Shown here piece by piece: positions 39,044-48,305 of a stretch of 64,000 bases of DNA. The notes under the pieces are model-generated. The model did not search any database, had not been told where the DNA came from, and worked only from the letters and a program-made list of their open reading frames with translations. The first letter of the stretch is position 1. Each line of letters begins with the position of its first letter. The stretch comes from Chroococcidiopsis thermalis PCC 7203 (GTDB lineage Bacteria > Cyanobacteriota > Cyanobacteriia > Cyanobacteriales > Chroococcidiopsidaceae). The DNA lies in assembly GCF_000317125.1 (NCBI RefSeq), contig NC_019695.1:5134336-5198335 (forward strand), in the 5' to 3' direction. Made by a program: the position numbers and the translations under genes.

Positions 39044-40147
39044 ATGTCAAAAGTCTTATTCATTTCAGCTCATGCTCCTACAACGCAGTATCCTCAAGCT
39101 GGACAAAAAATTGCTTTTATGAATCTTGCGAAGTATGCTGCCTTACATGAATTCGTTGATGTAATTGTTATCGCTAATACTACAGAAATAGTTGTGGCTA
39201 AAGATCTACAAACAGATTTTGGTAATAGTCTTTATACATACCCACTTACTAAATTCAAAAAAGCTATAAACTGCTTGAACTATTATCAAGCGCCTTTAAA
39301 ATTTGCTTCTCGTTTTAATAGAGCAGTTAGTAAGAAAATTCAAGAGCTTCTGATTGCAAAAACATATGATGTAATTCATTTTGAATATTCTCATGCTGCC
39401 GTTTATTTAGATATAGTCAAAAAATATATTGATTCAAAACAGACTAAAATTGTCATTAGTATACATGATGTATTGACACAAGTTTGGTTAAGACAATCTG
39501 TAAAAAGTTCATTTTTCGATCTTGAAGTAGCCAGAATCTTTCGTTACGAGCAAAAACTTTACTCGAATGCAAGCGAACTATGGGTATTATCTAAAAAAGA
39601 TCGCGATCTTTTAAGTTCTTTATTTTCAATTGGTAGTGAAAAGCTTATTGTAAAGCCTCCAAAAGCTAGCAGCTTTGTTTATCAAGTGAAACGCCGAGCG
39701 GAGAAAATAGAAAAGAAAAGTCTTTTATTCTGGGCTGCTATGGAAAGACCAGAAAACGAGCAAGCAATTCTTAACTTCGTTGACAAATGTTTTAAAAAAC
39801 TGCTTCAGCAAGATCGAAATTTTAAACTTTATATAGTCGGCTCTAATCCTTCTAAAAAAGTTTTAGCACTTGCAGGCAAACAGATCACAGTTACAGGCTT
39901 CGTTGAAGATCCAACTATTTTCTTTGAAAAGGCGGAGATCGGGATAGTTCCACTTTTGAAAGGAGGAGGAGTTAAACTAAAAACTCTAGAAATGCTTGAA
40001 GCTGGGTTACCTGTTGTTGCTACATCTATAGGTGCTGAAGGAGTCGTATCTCCAGATAAAAAACTAATAGTAAGCGATAGTTTTGAAAATTGGTTTGAAC
40101 TACTTACAAAAGAATCACAGAACTCTGTAGTTGCTGGAGTAGTATAA
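39044..40147 (+). CDS. Glycosyltransferase family 4-like
   Basis: 367 residues with GT-B fold. The N-terminal half has VLFISAHAPTTQYPQAGQKI; the C-terminal half has the donor-binding segment GIVPLLKGGGVKLKTLEMLE then AGLPVVATSIGAEGV. It probably adds one sugar to a lipid-linked oligosaccharide in the cytoplasm. AT-rich. No strong ribosome binding site was seen. Confidence 0.85.
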   Translation: MSKVLFISAHAPTTQYPQAGQKIAFMNLAKYAALHEFVDVIVIANTTEIVVAKDLQTDFGNSLYTYPLTKFKKAINCLNYYQAPLKFASRFNRAVSKKIQELLIAKTYDVIHFEYSHAAVYLDIVKKYIDSKQTKIVISIHDVLTQVWLRQSVKSSFFDLEVARIFRYEQKLYSNASELWVLSKKDRDLLSSLFSIGSEKLIVKPPKASSFVYQVKRRAEKIEKKSLLFWAAMERPENEQAILNFVDKCFKKLLQQDRNFKLYIVGSNPSKKVLALAGKQITVTGFVEDPTIFFEKAEIGIVPLLKGGGVKLKTLEMLEAGLPVVATSIGAEGVVSPDKKLIVSDSFENWFELLTKESQNSVVAGVV

Positions 40148-40233
40148 ATAGAAAAAGCATATGTTTAAAAAACTAAGGTAAGTGTCTTAAGTTTTCTAAC
40201 AATCTCGTTATTATTTTATGTCAACAAACAAGT

Positions 40234-41190
40234 ATGAATAATCCTTTTACTCAGGTACAGCAAGTAAATTTTTTAGATATAGGCTGTAGCGGTCCACTAG
40301 ACTCAAAATGGTCTGATTTAGCACAACTACTAGCATATACTGGCTTCGAGCCAAATGCTAGTGAATGCAGGCGCTTGAGTCGCGAGCCTCATCCATACAA
40401 GTCAACTCGTTACCTACCTTTTGCTATTTCTGGAGAGCAAGGAGATCGGGTAATGTACAAAACACATCACCCTTTCTGCTATTCTCTGCTTCGCCCAAAT
40501 CATGACTGGCTTGGTCGTTTTTCACATCATTATCAATTTAGAGAAACTGGGACAGATACTGTCTCATGTATGACACTCAACAGTTTAGCTAACGAGCAAC
40601 AATTAACAGCAGATATTATCAAGCTTGATACGCAAGGATTAGAGTTACCGATTCTTAAAGCAGGGAATCAGGTTTTGCAAAATGCTTTCTGTGTGGAAAC
40701 AGAGACAGGTTTTGTGGAGAACTATATCGGAGAAACTACATATACACAGCTTGAAGCATTTATGCGATCGCAAGGATTTCTGATGTTTGACATGGAAATT
40801 TATCAAGCTAGTCGTAATAATTCTCTATCCAAGCATGGCAAACATCAGCCTTTATGGTGTGAAGTTGTTTGGTTATTTGATTTCGTAGGTACAAAAAAGA
40901 AAACTACGCCAGAACAAGCTATAAAGTATTTAAAAATCTGCCAAGCTTTAGAATATTTTGATTATGGGCTAGAGCTAGCATATTATTTTAAAAGCTTAGG
41001 AATTATAGAAGCAAGCACAGTAAAGTATCTTGAAAAGCCAGAACACTGGACAAATATTGAAAGATCGGATAGTTGGAAAAAACATAAATCATTGTCAAAA
41101 ACTGGTAAAGTACTAAGCTTTTTACCTAATAGTATTAATCAGCGTTTAACATATGGCTTGAAAGAAGTTGTTGAATGGGGAAAAAAATAA
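40234..41190 (+). CDS. FkbM-family methyltransferase
   Basis: 318 residues. The N-terminus VNFLDIGCSGPLDSKWSDLA is a degenerate motif I, followed by GFEPNASECRRL. The FkbM-like segment is ADIIKLDTQGLELPILKAGN, and a C-terminal helical extension of about 100 residues follows. It is likely to O-methylate a sugar hydroxyl in the surface polysaccharide. Confidence 0.82.
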   Translation: MNNPFTQVQQVNFLDIGCSGPLDSKWSDLAQLLAYTGFEPNASECRRLSREPHPYKSTRYLPFAISGEQGDRVMYKTHHPFCYSLLRPNHDWLGRFSHHYQFRETGTDTVSCMTLNSLANEQQLTADIIKLDTQGLELPILKAGNQVLQNAFCVETETGFVENYIGETTYTQLEAFMRSQGFLMFDMEIYQASRNNSLSKHGKHQPLWCEVVWLFDFVGTKKKTTPEQAIKYLKICQALEYFDYGLELAYYFKSLGIIEASTVKYLEKPEHWTNIERSDSWKKHKSLSKTGKVLSFLPNSINQRLTYGLKEVVEWGKK

Positions 41191-41388
41191 CTTCCTACTG
41201 AAACTCTATTGGATTATCTCATAAGATTTCTGCTGCAAATTCACCTCTTTAGTAAATACTACTCACTTCACTTGAGCAAAATTTTTACCAGAGCGGTTGT
41301 AGTAATGTAATGAGTTGAGCGCAACGGAAAGTATTCGATTCATCGGTTTTACAACAATACAAACTTTTCAAATCAAGCTATTTCCAAT

Positions 41389-42315
41389 ATGAAAAAAAAC
41401 TTGAAAGGTACAATTAAAGAATTATTGTATAACACTCCTTACTTAAAACAAAATTTTCTTGAATTAAGTAAGTTAAGGTTATATAAAACTTGGGTTCCTC
41501 CAGGTCATTTTTACTCGCCAATTCCATCATTAACCGAGATTAAATCTAAAGAAGACGAAATATTTAGCAAACACCTTACAAAAAAAGTTTCTGGAATTGA
41601 TTTGAATGAACAAGCGCAACTTGAGCTATTTGAAGAATTTAGCGAATATTATCTAAGTTTACCTTTCACTCCCAATCAACAAGAAAATCTAAGATATTTC
41701 TACGAAAACATTTCCTATTCATATTCTGATGCAATTTGTTTATACTGCATGATTAATCATGCAAAGCCCAAAAAAATTATTGAAGTAGGCTCTGGTTATT
41801 CATCTTGCTTAATTTTGGATACTAACGACTTACTATTTAATAGTTCAATAACTTGTACTTTTATTGAGCCTTACCCACAATTATTATTATCTTTAATCAA
41901 AGAAACAGACAAAAATAAAATCGAAATAGTCCCTACAAAGCTTCAGAACGTGGACATCGGTAAGTTTTCTGAATTAAATGCGGGAGATATTCTTTTTATT
42001 GACTCAACTCATGTATCAAAAGTAGATAGTGATGTTAACCATATATTCTTTGAAATATTACCGCTTTTAAATAAAGGAGTTTATATACATTTTCATGATA
42101 TTTTTTACCCTTTTGAATATCCAAGAGAATGGATATTTGAAGGTAGGGCGTGGAATGAGGCTTATATGCTGAGAGCCTTTTTACAATATAACCGCAACTA
42201 TGAAATAGTTTTTTTTAATACATTTCTAGAGCTTTTTCATCAAGATAAATTTATTCAAAGAATGCCGTTATGCATGAAAAATACAGGAGGTAGTATTTGG
42301 CTTAAAAAAAATTAG
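41389..42315 (+). CDS. Class I SAM methyltransferase
   Basis: 308 residues. Motif I is KIIEVGSGYSSCLILDTNDL; post-motif I is CTFIEPYPQLLLSLIKE; later AGDILFIDSTHVSKVDSDVN and YIHFHDIFYPFEYP. This is the methyltransferase_24-like group of surface-polysaccharide clusters. Very AT-rich. Its substrate is unknown. Confidence 0.82.
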   Translation: MKKNLKGTIKELLYNTPYLKQNFLELSKLRLYKTWVPPGHFYSPIPSLTEIKSKEDEIFSKHLTKKVSGIDLNEQAQLELFEEFSEYYLSLPFTPNQQENLRYFYENISYSYSDAICLYCMINHAKPKKIIEVGSGYSSCLILDTNDLLFNSSITCTFIEPYPQLLLSLIKETDKNKIEIVPTKLQNVDIGKFSELNAGDILFIDSTHVSKVDSDVNHIFFEILPLLNKGVYIHFHDIFYPFEYPREWIFEGRAWNEAYMLRAFLQYNRNYEIVFFNTFLELFHQDKFIQRMPLCMKNTGGSIWLKKN

Positions 42316-42694
42316 TCAAATTTAAAGGAAATATTTTGAGAAAAAAACAAAAATTTTATAAATAATCTATTTGCAAAAAACTGATAAAAGCTGACAAAGA
42401 CAAAGTCAACATATTGTCAGATAGAGATTGTTTCAATTCAAAAAATTAACTTTAAATCGTCAATTTAAATTTGACCTGAAGCTAAGATTACAGTTCGTAG
42501 CTTTTATGAAATGCAGGCATTGTAGTTAATAAAAATGCAATTAAAAAATTGATTTTGACTTAGAAATACAGATTTATTTAATCAAACTAAATACATAGAA
42601 ATTTAGTCAATTGTTTTTTGTGTTAGAGAAGCAAACGAACTTGCTTGACAATCGGTATTTTAAAACTTCACCCGTTTTCTTTAAAAAGCAAAAT
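42316..42694. other. AT-rich spacer before the polysaccharide lyase gene
   Basis: About 380 bp, strongly A/T. It includes an in-frame upstream extension of the next gene (to 42611, TTG) without a ribosome binding site. No feature identified. Confidence 0.4.
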
Positions 42695-43573
42695 ATGAAT
42701 TCAAATAGAGTTCATTCCAAACTAAAAGTTGAGAGTAATTCAATGAGAATGAGGATAATGTCCAAAAAAACCGATCCCCAGAACAAACATCTGAAAAAAT
42801 GTTTGCATCATTCAGCCATATTTTTAAGTAGATCTCTACTTCTAAGTACGTTCTTTCTGCTTGTAGTAGGAATACGTCAGTCTCATGCAAGTATAATTGA
42901 CTCATTGACTGAAATTTCACGATCTATAAATAGGAATTGTTCCAGAATAGAACCTTCGTACGACATAACAAGAGCTGGACAAACAGCTTTCAGACATCGA
43001 ATAGACCGCTGCGGAGAACGTGCCGAGCTAGAAATGAGCAGAACCGAAATCGGCAAAACCTATTGGTACGGCTGGTCGATGTTTGTCCCCCTAGACTGGA
43101 GCGATACCGATCCAGGTTTTGATATTGTCAACCAATTTGCGGCTTGGCCTAGCAGACCAGGTAGGAGATATCCGTGTGGTGGTGTTGGTTCTAAAATCTC
43201 GCGCCGAGGTAGTAACTTTATCTTAGATTTCCAACGTAGAGGCGATACTGTAGATGCTGTATGTACTAACTACACTTTAGCGCGAGTTTCTGAAATAAGA
43301 GGGCAATGGACTGATTTTGTAGTGAACGTCAAATGGACGGGGAACAATGATGGATTCTTTAGACTTTGGATGAAAACAGGTAGCGGTGACTACATTCAAA
43401 AAATCAACTATCAAGGAGCTACGTTTTGGAATGATGAAGGTACAGGACCGTATTTTAAAATGGGATTATACAAAGGCAATCCCAACTTTCGAGGTCCTGC
43501 CCCTCGAATTATTTATACTGATGAATATCGCTTAGGCGATGCAAATTCTAGCTTTGGACAAGTTGCACCTTGA
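42695..43573 (+). CDS. Exported polysaccharide lyase-like protein
   Basis: 292 residues from the ATG at 42695; in-frame ATGs at 42743 and 42758 are alternatives. A hydrophobic segment SLLLSTFFLLVVGIRQSHA is a signal peptide. The mature part (KTYWYGWSMFVPLDW, DIVNQFAAWPSRPG, GQWTDFVVNVKWTGNNDGFF and RLWMKTGSG) is the heparin-lyase-like concanavalin fold of the Polysacc_lyase family. It could trim or release the polymer made by the locus. Confidence 0.85.
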   Translation: MNSNRVHSKLKVESNSMRMRIMSKKTDPQNKHLKKCLHHSAIFLSRSLLLSTFFLLVVGIRQSHASIIDSLTEISRSINRNCSRIEPSYDITRAGQTAFRHRIDRCGERAELEMSRTEIGKTYWYGWSMFVPLDWSDTDPGFDIVNQFAAWPSRPGRRYPCGGVGSKISRRGSNFILDFQRRGDTVDAVCTNYTLARVSEIRGQWTDFVVNVKWTGNNDGFFRLWMKTGSGDYIQKINYQGATFWNDEGTGPYFKMGLYKGNPNFRGPAPRIIYTDEYRLGDANSSFGQVAP

Positions 43574-44586
43574 GATTGTTTGAATTAATTGGTTAGGATG
43601 TTCGCGATCGGTAGCTGAGTAGTTAAGTTTATAGAGCGATATGGTAGCAATTAAAACACTACAATACTTTGCCTCAGATCGGACTTGGAAAAGCCAATTT
43701 CCTTAACCGATCGGTCTATCGCTTTTTGAACTGAATCGATATTTCATCCTTTTATCTACTGAAAATATCAACTAATTCAGGTGTTGGTAGCGTGTTACAA
43801 ATACCTGAATTAGTTCTTTAGACCTCCTGCGTGAATACTTAAATTGTCATCCACACGCGAGGCGAAACATCTGGGAGATTCTTCACTACACTACGTTGCG
43901 TACCCTTCGGGAAGGCTTCGCCAACAGAATGACATCCATGATTTTTTGATTCATGCAGGAGGTCTTTTGTATGTGTTTGTTTATAAAAAAATAATTTTTT
44001 TGTATATATTTTTCTGCTATATACTCAGAAATAACTACAATTTCCAAAAATATTGGTGCCACAAAAGCCAGCTTTGTCAAGATAACTGAACTTTTCCGAA
44101 CTTTTCTGTATCGACAAGTTTTTGCTGTTAAGAGACCATAACAAGGAAGCAAAAATGTGTATATCAGATTTGTTAAAGTATAAATGAGGCAGCACTATAG
44201 CTGCTAAGTTATTCAGAGAAGACACTAAGAGTGCGCTCTAGTAGCTTTGGTCAAGAGAGTACCTGTACTTAAAATACCTTCTTGGCTTTTCAAGATTAGT
44301 TAATTTTAAAGAAGAGAGAGAAGAAATTTCAGAATTGATTCATGAGATTCACTGGTAGCTATCAGGCGATTCTTTACTTCTCAAGCAGTAACTTTTAATA
44401 CAAATTCTTAGACCTTACCTTAAGGGTATAGGCAATTATTTTATTAATTATAGAATATTTGTAAATCCGCGATCGCATCTATTAGCTATTCTTTATAAAT
44501 TGCTAATGCTGTTTTATTTGAATAACTTAAAACGCAGGCATTGCCCTGTAAAACTGTTATGACAAGCTTTTGAGATATGTTTTATT
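43574..44586. other. 1.0-kb gap containing a small inverted-repeat element
   Basis: No credible gene. It holds the MITE-like element at 43820-43965 and the 20-mer GAACTTTTCTGTATCGACAA (44098-44117), which also occurs at 30257-30276. Frames in this region are shadows of the palindromes. Confidence 0.5.
43820..43965. mobile_element. MITE-like element, 146 bp
   Basis: Terminal inverted repeats AGACCTCCTGCGTGAAT (43820-43836) and ATTCATGCAGGAGGTCT (43949-43965) differ at one of 17 positions. The interior contains GAGATTCTTCACTAC and CAGAATGACA, a pair seen in widespread bacterial non-autonomous elements, plus CCCTTCGGGAAGGCTTCGCC. No coding capacity. Confidence 0.65.
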
Positions 44587-45612
44587 ATGTTTTGCAATCA
44601 TGAACTTGAAGTATCTGTCATTATTCCAGTTTATAACGGAGGAGAGAATTTTCGTCGCTGCTTGTCTGCTCTAGCTAACACAATCCCTTCTCCATTAGAA
44701 ATTATTGTGGCGGCGGATGGAGATACAGACGGATCTTGGTTGATAGCTAGAGAATTTGGGACTCAAGTTGTGAGAACAAATACACGGAGCGGTCCAGCTG
44801 TAGCACGTAATTTAGGAGCTTGTTTTGCTCAAGGTGAGATCCTATTTTTTGTCGATGCCGATGTAGTCGTTCGTCCAGATGCTATCAGTCAAGTAGTCAG
44901 CACTTTCAAGCGCGAACCAGACTTAGCCGCTCTGATTGGCTCCTACGATGATACCCCAGATGCAACCAACTTCTTGTCACAGTACAGAAACCTGTTGCAC
45001 CACTACGTGCATCAGTCTGGCTGTGAAGAAGCTTCAACCTTTTGGGGTGCTTGCGGTGCTATTCGCCGCGAGGTGTTTCTGGAAGTTGAGGGTTTTGACG
45101 ATAGTTATCGACAGGCTTCCATAGAAGATATTGAATTGGGCTATCGACTCAAACAAGCTGGTTATAAAATTCGACTGAATAAGGCATTGCAGGTTAAGCA
45201 CCTAAAGCGATGGGAAGTTGGTTCTCTACTGAAGGCTGACTTCTACTATCGTGCCCTTCCCTGGACAGAATTGATTTGGCGCGATCGCCTATTAATTAAC
45301 GATCTGAATCTCCAAGTTTCTAATCGCCTGAGCATCGTACTAGTATTCGGGTTACTTATTGCTGTAGGTGCAGCCTTCTGGTGGTCTGGATTTTTAGCCG
45401 TAGCTTTGGGAATATGCATGGCGCTCTTATTTCTCAACCTACCTGTCTATCACTTCTTTTGGCGCAAACGGGGGATACGGTTCGCGCTCCAAGTCATCCC
45501 CTGGCACTGGTTTTACTACTTCTATAGTGGTTTAGCATTCATTATCGGTACAGCGCGCCATCAATTGCGGCAGTGGGGTTGGCTCAAAACGAGTTCTTCT
45601 AAATTTGTGTGA
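44587..45612 (+). CDS. Family 2 glycosyltransferase with C-terminal membrane helices
   Basis: 341 residues, GT-A fold. VSVIIPVYNGGENFRRCLSA is the nucleotide-binding start, FFVDADVVVRPDA contains the DxD-type motif, and SIEDIELGYRLKQAGY is the typical acceptor-site motif. Two or three hydrophobic segments (LSIVLVFGLLIAVGAAFWWS and FLAVALGICMALLFLNLPVY) anchor it to the membrane. It starts a more GC-rich block (44.6-50 kb). Confidence 0.9.
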   Translation: MFCNHELEVSVIIPVYNGGENFRRCLSALANTIPSPLEIIVAADGDTDGSWLIAREFGTQVVRTNTRSGPAVARNLGACFAQGEILFFVDADVVVRPDAISQVVSTFKREPDLAALIGSYDDTPDATNFLSQYRNLLHHYVHQSGCEEASTFWGACGAIRREVFLEVEGFDDSYRQASIEDIELGYRLKQAGYKIRLNKALQVKHLKRWEVGSLLKADFYYRALPWTELIWRDRLLINDLNLQVSNRLSIVLVFGLLIAVGAAFWWSGFLAVALGICMALLFLNLPVYHFFWRKRGIRFALQVIPWHWFYYFYSGLAFIIGTARHQLRQWGWLKTSSSKFV

Positions 45613-45649
45613 ACTCAGAATTTAACTAAACAACTGGATTGACCCATAT

Positions 45650-47146
45650 ATGAATATGAACCATTATTCTGTCGTTATTATCGGTGCAGGTCCGGCAGGT
45701 CTAACTGCTGGCTACGAACTTATCAAGCAAGGTATCAAACCTATAGTCTTAGAGGCAGGCGATAAGGTAGGTGGAATTTCACGGACAGAGACATATAAAG
45801 GCTACCGCTTCGACATTGGCGGTCATCGCTTCTATACCAAAATTGGTGAAGTACAGCAAATTTGGCAAGAAATTTTAGCAGCCGATTTTATCAAAGTTCC
45901 TCGGCTATCCCGGATTTACTACGGAGGTAAGTTTTACAGTTATCCACTGTCGTTGTTCAATACGTTATCCAATTTGGGCATTATTCCGAGTATCTTTATT
46001 TTGTTTAGCTACTTGAAGGCAAAGGTCAAAACGAGATTGTTTCCCGGTCCTGAACCGGACAATTTTGAAGACTGGGCGATCGATCGTTTTGGTTATCGCC
46101 TGTACAGGATCTTCTTCAAAACATATACTGAGAAGGTTTGGGGTATTCCTTGCAGTCGAATTCGGGCAGATTGGGCAGCTCAACGTATTCAAGGGATGTC
46201 GCTCAAACGAGCAGTTGTTAACGCTTTATTCGGTAGTCAAAATGCTAAGAGCTTAATCAAAAAATTTGACTATCCAGTTTTAGGTCCAGGAATGATGTGG
46301 GAGCGTTGCCAGGAAATTATTGAGAGTCAGGGTGCTATGGTGCAACTGAACACCGCAGTAACTCGCATCGAACGGGAAGGAACTTGGATTAAGAGCATTA
46401 CTGCCCGACAAGGAGATCGCACAATTCAGATCTTTGGCGATCGCTTCATCTCTAGTATGCCTATAACAGCACTAGTACAAAGACTCGATCCGCCAGCACC
46501 CGAGCGGGTACTGACAGCAGCACGTAGCTTGAAATATCGGGATTTTTTAATTGTGGCGCTGATCGTCAACCAACCAGATTTATTTCCTGACAATTGGATT
46601 TATATTCACAGCCCAGAATTCAAAGTAGGGCGGATTCAAAACTTTAAGAATTGGAGTGCTGCAATGGTTCCCAACCCTAATAAGACATGTCTGGGGATGG
46701 AGTACTTTTGTAGTGAGGGCGATGCTCTTTGGGAATTATCTAATACAGAATTGATCGATCTGGCAAGTCGCGAGGTTGTCGAATTAAACTTAGCGTCTAA
46801 GTTATCCGCGATCGAGGATGGATTTGTGATTCGTCAGCGCAAAGCTTATCCTGTATATGACGGCGAGTATCGCCAGCATCTCCAAGTCATTCAAGAATAT
46901 TTAAAGCAGTTTGACAACTTACAAACGATTGGGCGTAATGGAATGCATCGCTACAACAATCAGGATCATTCCATGCTAACTGGACTGCTAGCAGCTAAAA
47001 ACATTCTTGGAGAGCAGCATGATTTGTGGAATGTCAATACCGAACGCTCTTACTACGAAGATTTTACTAAAGAAGAGAGATCGAGTCTGAAAAAGCAATC
47101 TCAACTAGAAAAATTGCCTACGGCAATCTCTAGTAAAGTCAATTAA
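45650..47146 (+). CDS. FAD-dependent oxidoreductase (UDP-galactopyranose mutase/protoporphyrinogen oxidase-like)
   Basis: 498 residues. The Rossmann motif is VVIIGAGPAGLTAGYELIKQ and the second FAD segment is GGISRTETYKGYRFDIGGHR. It belongs to the NAD(P)/FAD amine-oxidase-like group common in surface polysaccharide loci, where such proteins may interconvert or oxidise sugar nucleotides. The residues needed to call it a true mutase were not checked. It starts 37 bp after the preceding GT gene. Confidence 0.85.
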   Translation: MNMNHYSVVIIGAGPAGLTAGYELIKQGIKPIVLEAGDKVGGISRTETYKGYRFDIGGHRFYTKIGEVQQIWQEILAADFIKVPRLSRIYYGGKFYSYPLSLFNTLSNLGIIPSIFILFSYLKAKVKTRLFPGPEPDNFEDWAIDRFGYRLYRIFFKTYTEKVWGIPCSRIRADWAAQRIQGMSLKRAVVNALFGSQNAKSLIKKFDYPVLGPGMMWERCQEIIESQGAMVQLNTAVTRIEREGTWIKSITARQGDRTIQIFGDRFISSMPITALVQRLDPPAPERVLTAARSLKYRDFLIVALIVNQPDLFPDNWIYIHSPEFKVGRIQNFKNWSAAMVPNPNKTCLGMEYFCSEGDALWELSNTELIDLASREVVELNLASKLSAIEDGFVIRQRKAYPVYDGEYRQHLQVIQEYLKQFDNLQTIGRNGMHRYNNQDHSMLTGLLAAKNILGEQHDLWNVNTERSYYEDFTKEERSSLKKQSQLEKLPTAISSKVN

Positions 47147-47236
47147 GACGATATCGTGTCTGTCTAATTGCCAAACCTCATTCTTAAATTCCTCTTGATT
47201 AAAAAACGTAACTGCTAGAAACAGAGACTGAGTAGC

Positions 47237-48295
47237 ATGACAAACCCTCAAGTCACGATTGTTGTAGCACCGCGCGAACGTTTCAGCTATGCTCGCCAGT
47301 CCCTGGAGAGTATTTATGCGAATACATGCATTCCATTTGAGCTGATCTACGTAGATGGTAATTCCCCTACTGAGGTACAGCGCTACTTAGAAGCCGCAGC
47401 ACAGGAAAAAGGTTTTCAACTGATTCGGACAGATTATTACCTTTTCCCCAACCGCGCTAGAAACTTAGGCTTAGCTCGCGTTAACACCAAGTACGTCGCC
47501 TTCGTCGATAACGATGTTATCGTTTCACCTGGTTGGTTGGAAGTATTAATTCAGTGTGCTGAAGAAACTGGCGCTACGGTTGTTGGACCTCTGATGTGTC
47601 ACGAGGAACCAGTGCATGAAGTCGTCCACTGTGCTGGCGGGGAAGCACGTGTTGTATGCGATGCTACTGGTAGAAGGCGCTTGCGGGAAAAGATGTACAA
47701 ACAAGGTCATCAGGTAGTAGACGTGCGCCCCAAGATGCAGCGGACGCAAACGGAGTTATGCGAGTTTCACTGCATGTTAGTCCGCGCTCAAATATTTGAG
47801 CAACTAGGTTTCTTCGATGAGTTAATGCTTAATTCCAAAGAGCATTTGGACTTCTGCATGAGTGTGATTCAGGCAGGAGGAACAGTTTATTTTGAGCCGA
47901 GTAGTATCATTACATATGTGCCAGGACAACCCTTGAAGCCTACAGATCTGCATTTTTACATGCTGCGTTGGAGCGATGCATGGGAGTTGGCTAGCCTAAG
48001 TCGTTTGCGCGAAAAATGGCAATTAGCAGAGGATAGCTACTTCCAACATAAGTACAAAGCTTTGGGATGGAGACGCAGAAACACAATTCTCCTTCCTCTC
48101 ATCGATCGGTTAACCTTGGGAATTAAAAATCAGTCTCTAGAAAAAATATTGATGTATGGTCTTTTTGCACCACTAGAAGCACTACTGAATCGTTACCTGA
48201 CTGCAAGTTATGCTAGAAGACACCTAAAGCAGAAAAATACTCAAGCTGCGCCTGCTCTAGAAGAACCGATCGCGACAGCAACACCGCGATGCTAG
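47237..48295 (+). CDS. Family 2 glycosyltransferase
   Basis: 352 residues. VTIVVAPRERFSYARQSLES is the start, FVDNDVIVSPGWLEVLIQ contains the DxD-like motif, and CEFHCMLVRAQIFEQLGFFD and SKEHLDFCMSVIQAGG follow. Only the GT-A domain is present and there are no membrane helices. It lies in a tight run with the next gene (10-bp gap). Confidence 0.88.
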   Translation: MTNPQVTIVVAPRERFSYARQSLESIYANTCIPFELIYVDGNSPTEVQRYLEAAAQEKGFQLIRTDYYLFPNRARNLGLARVNTKYVAFVDNDVIVSPGWLEVLIQCAEETGATVVGPLMCHEEPVHEVVHCAGGEARVVCDATGRRRLREKMYKQGHQVVDVRPKMQRTQTELCEFHCMLVRAQIFEQLGFFDELMLNSKEHLDFCMSVIQAGGTVYFEPSSIITYVPGQPLKPTDLHFYMLRWSDAWELASLSRLREKWQLAEDSYFQHKYKALGWRRRNTILLPLIDRLTLGIKNQSLEKILMYGLFAPLEALLNRYLTASYARRHLKQKNTQAAPALEEPIATATPRC

Positions 48296-48305
48296 GTGCA
48301 GATGC

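Noticed and set aside
43844-44225. Overlapping short frames near the 146-bp element
   Set aside because: They lie on opposite strands across palindromes, without ribosome binding sites or domain matches.
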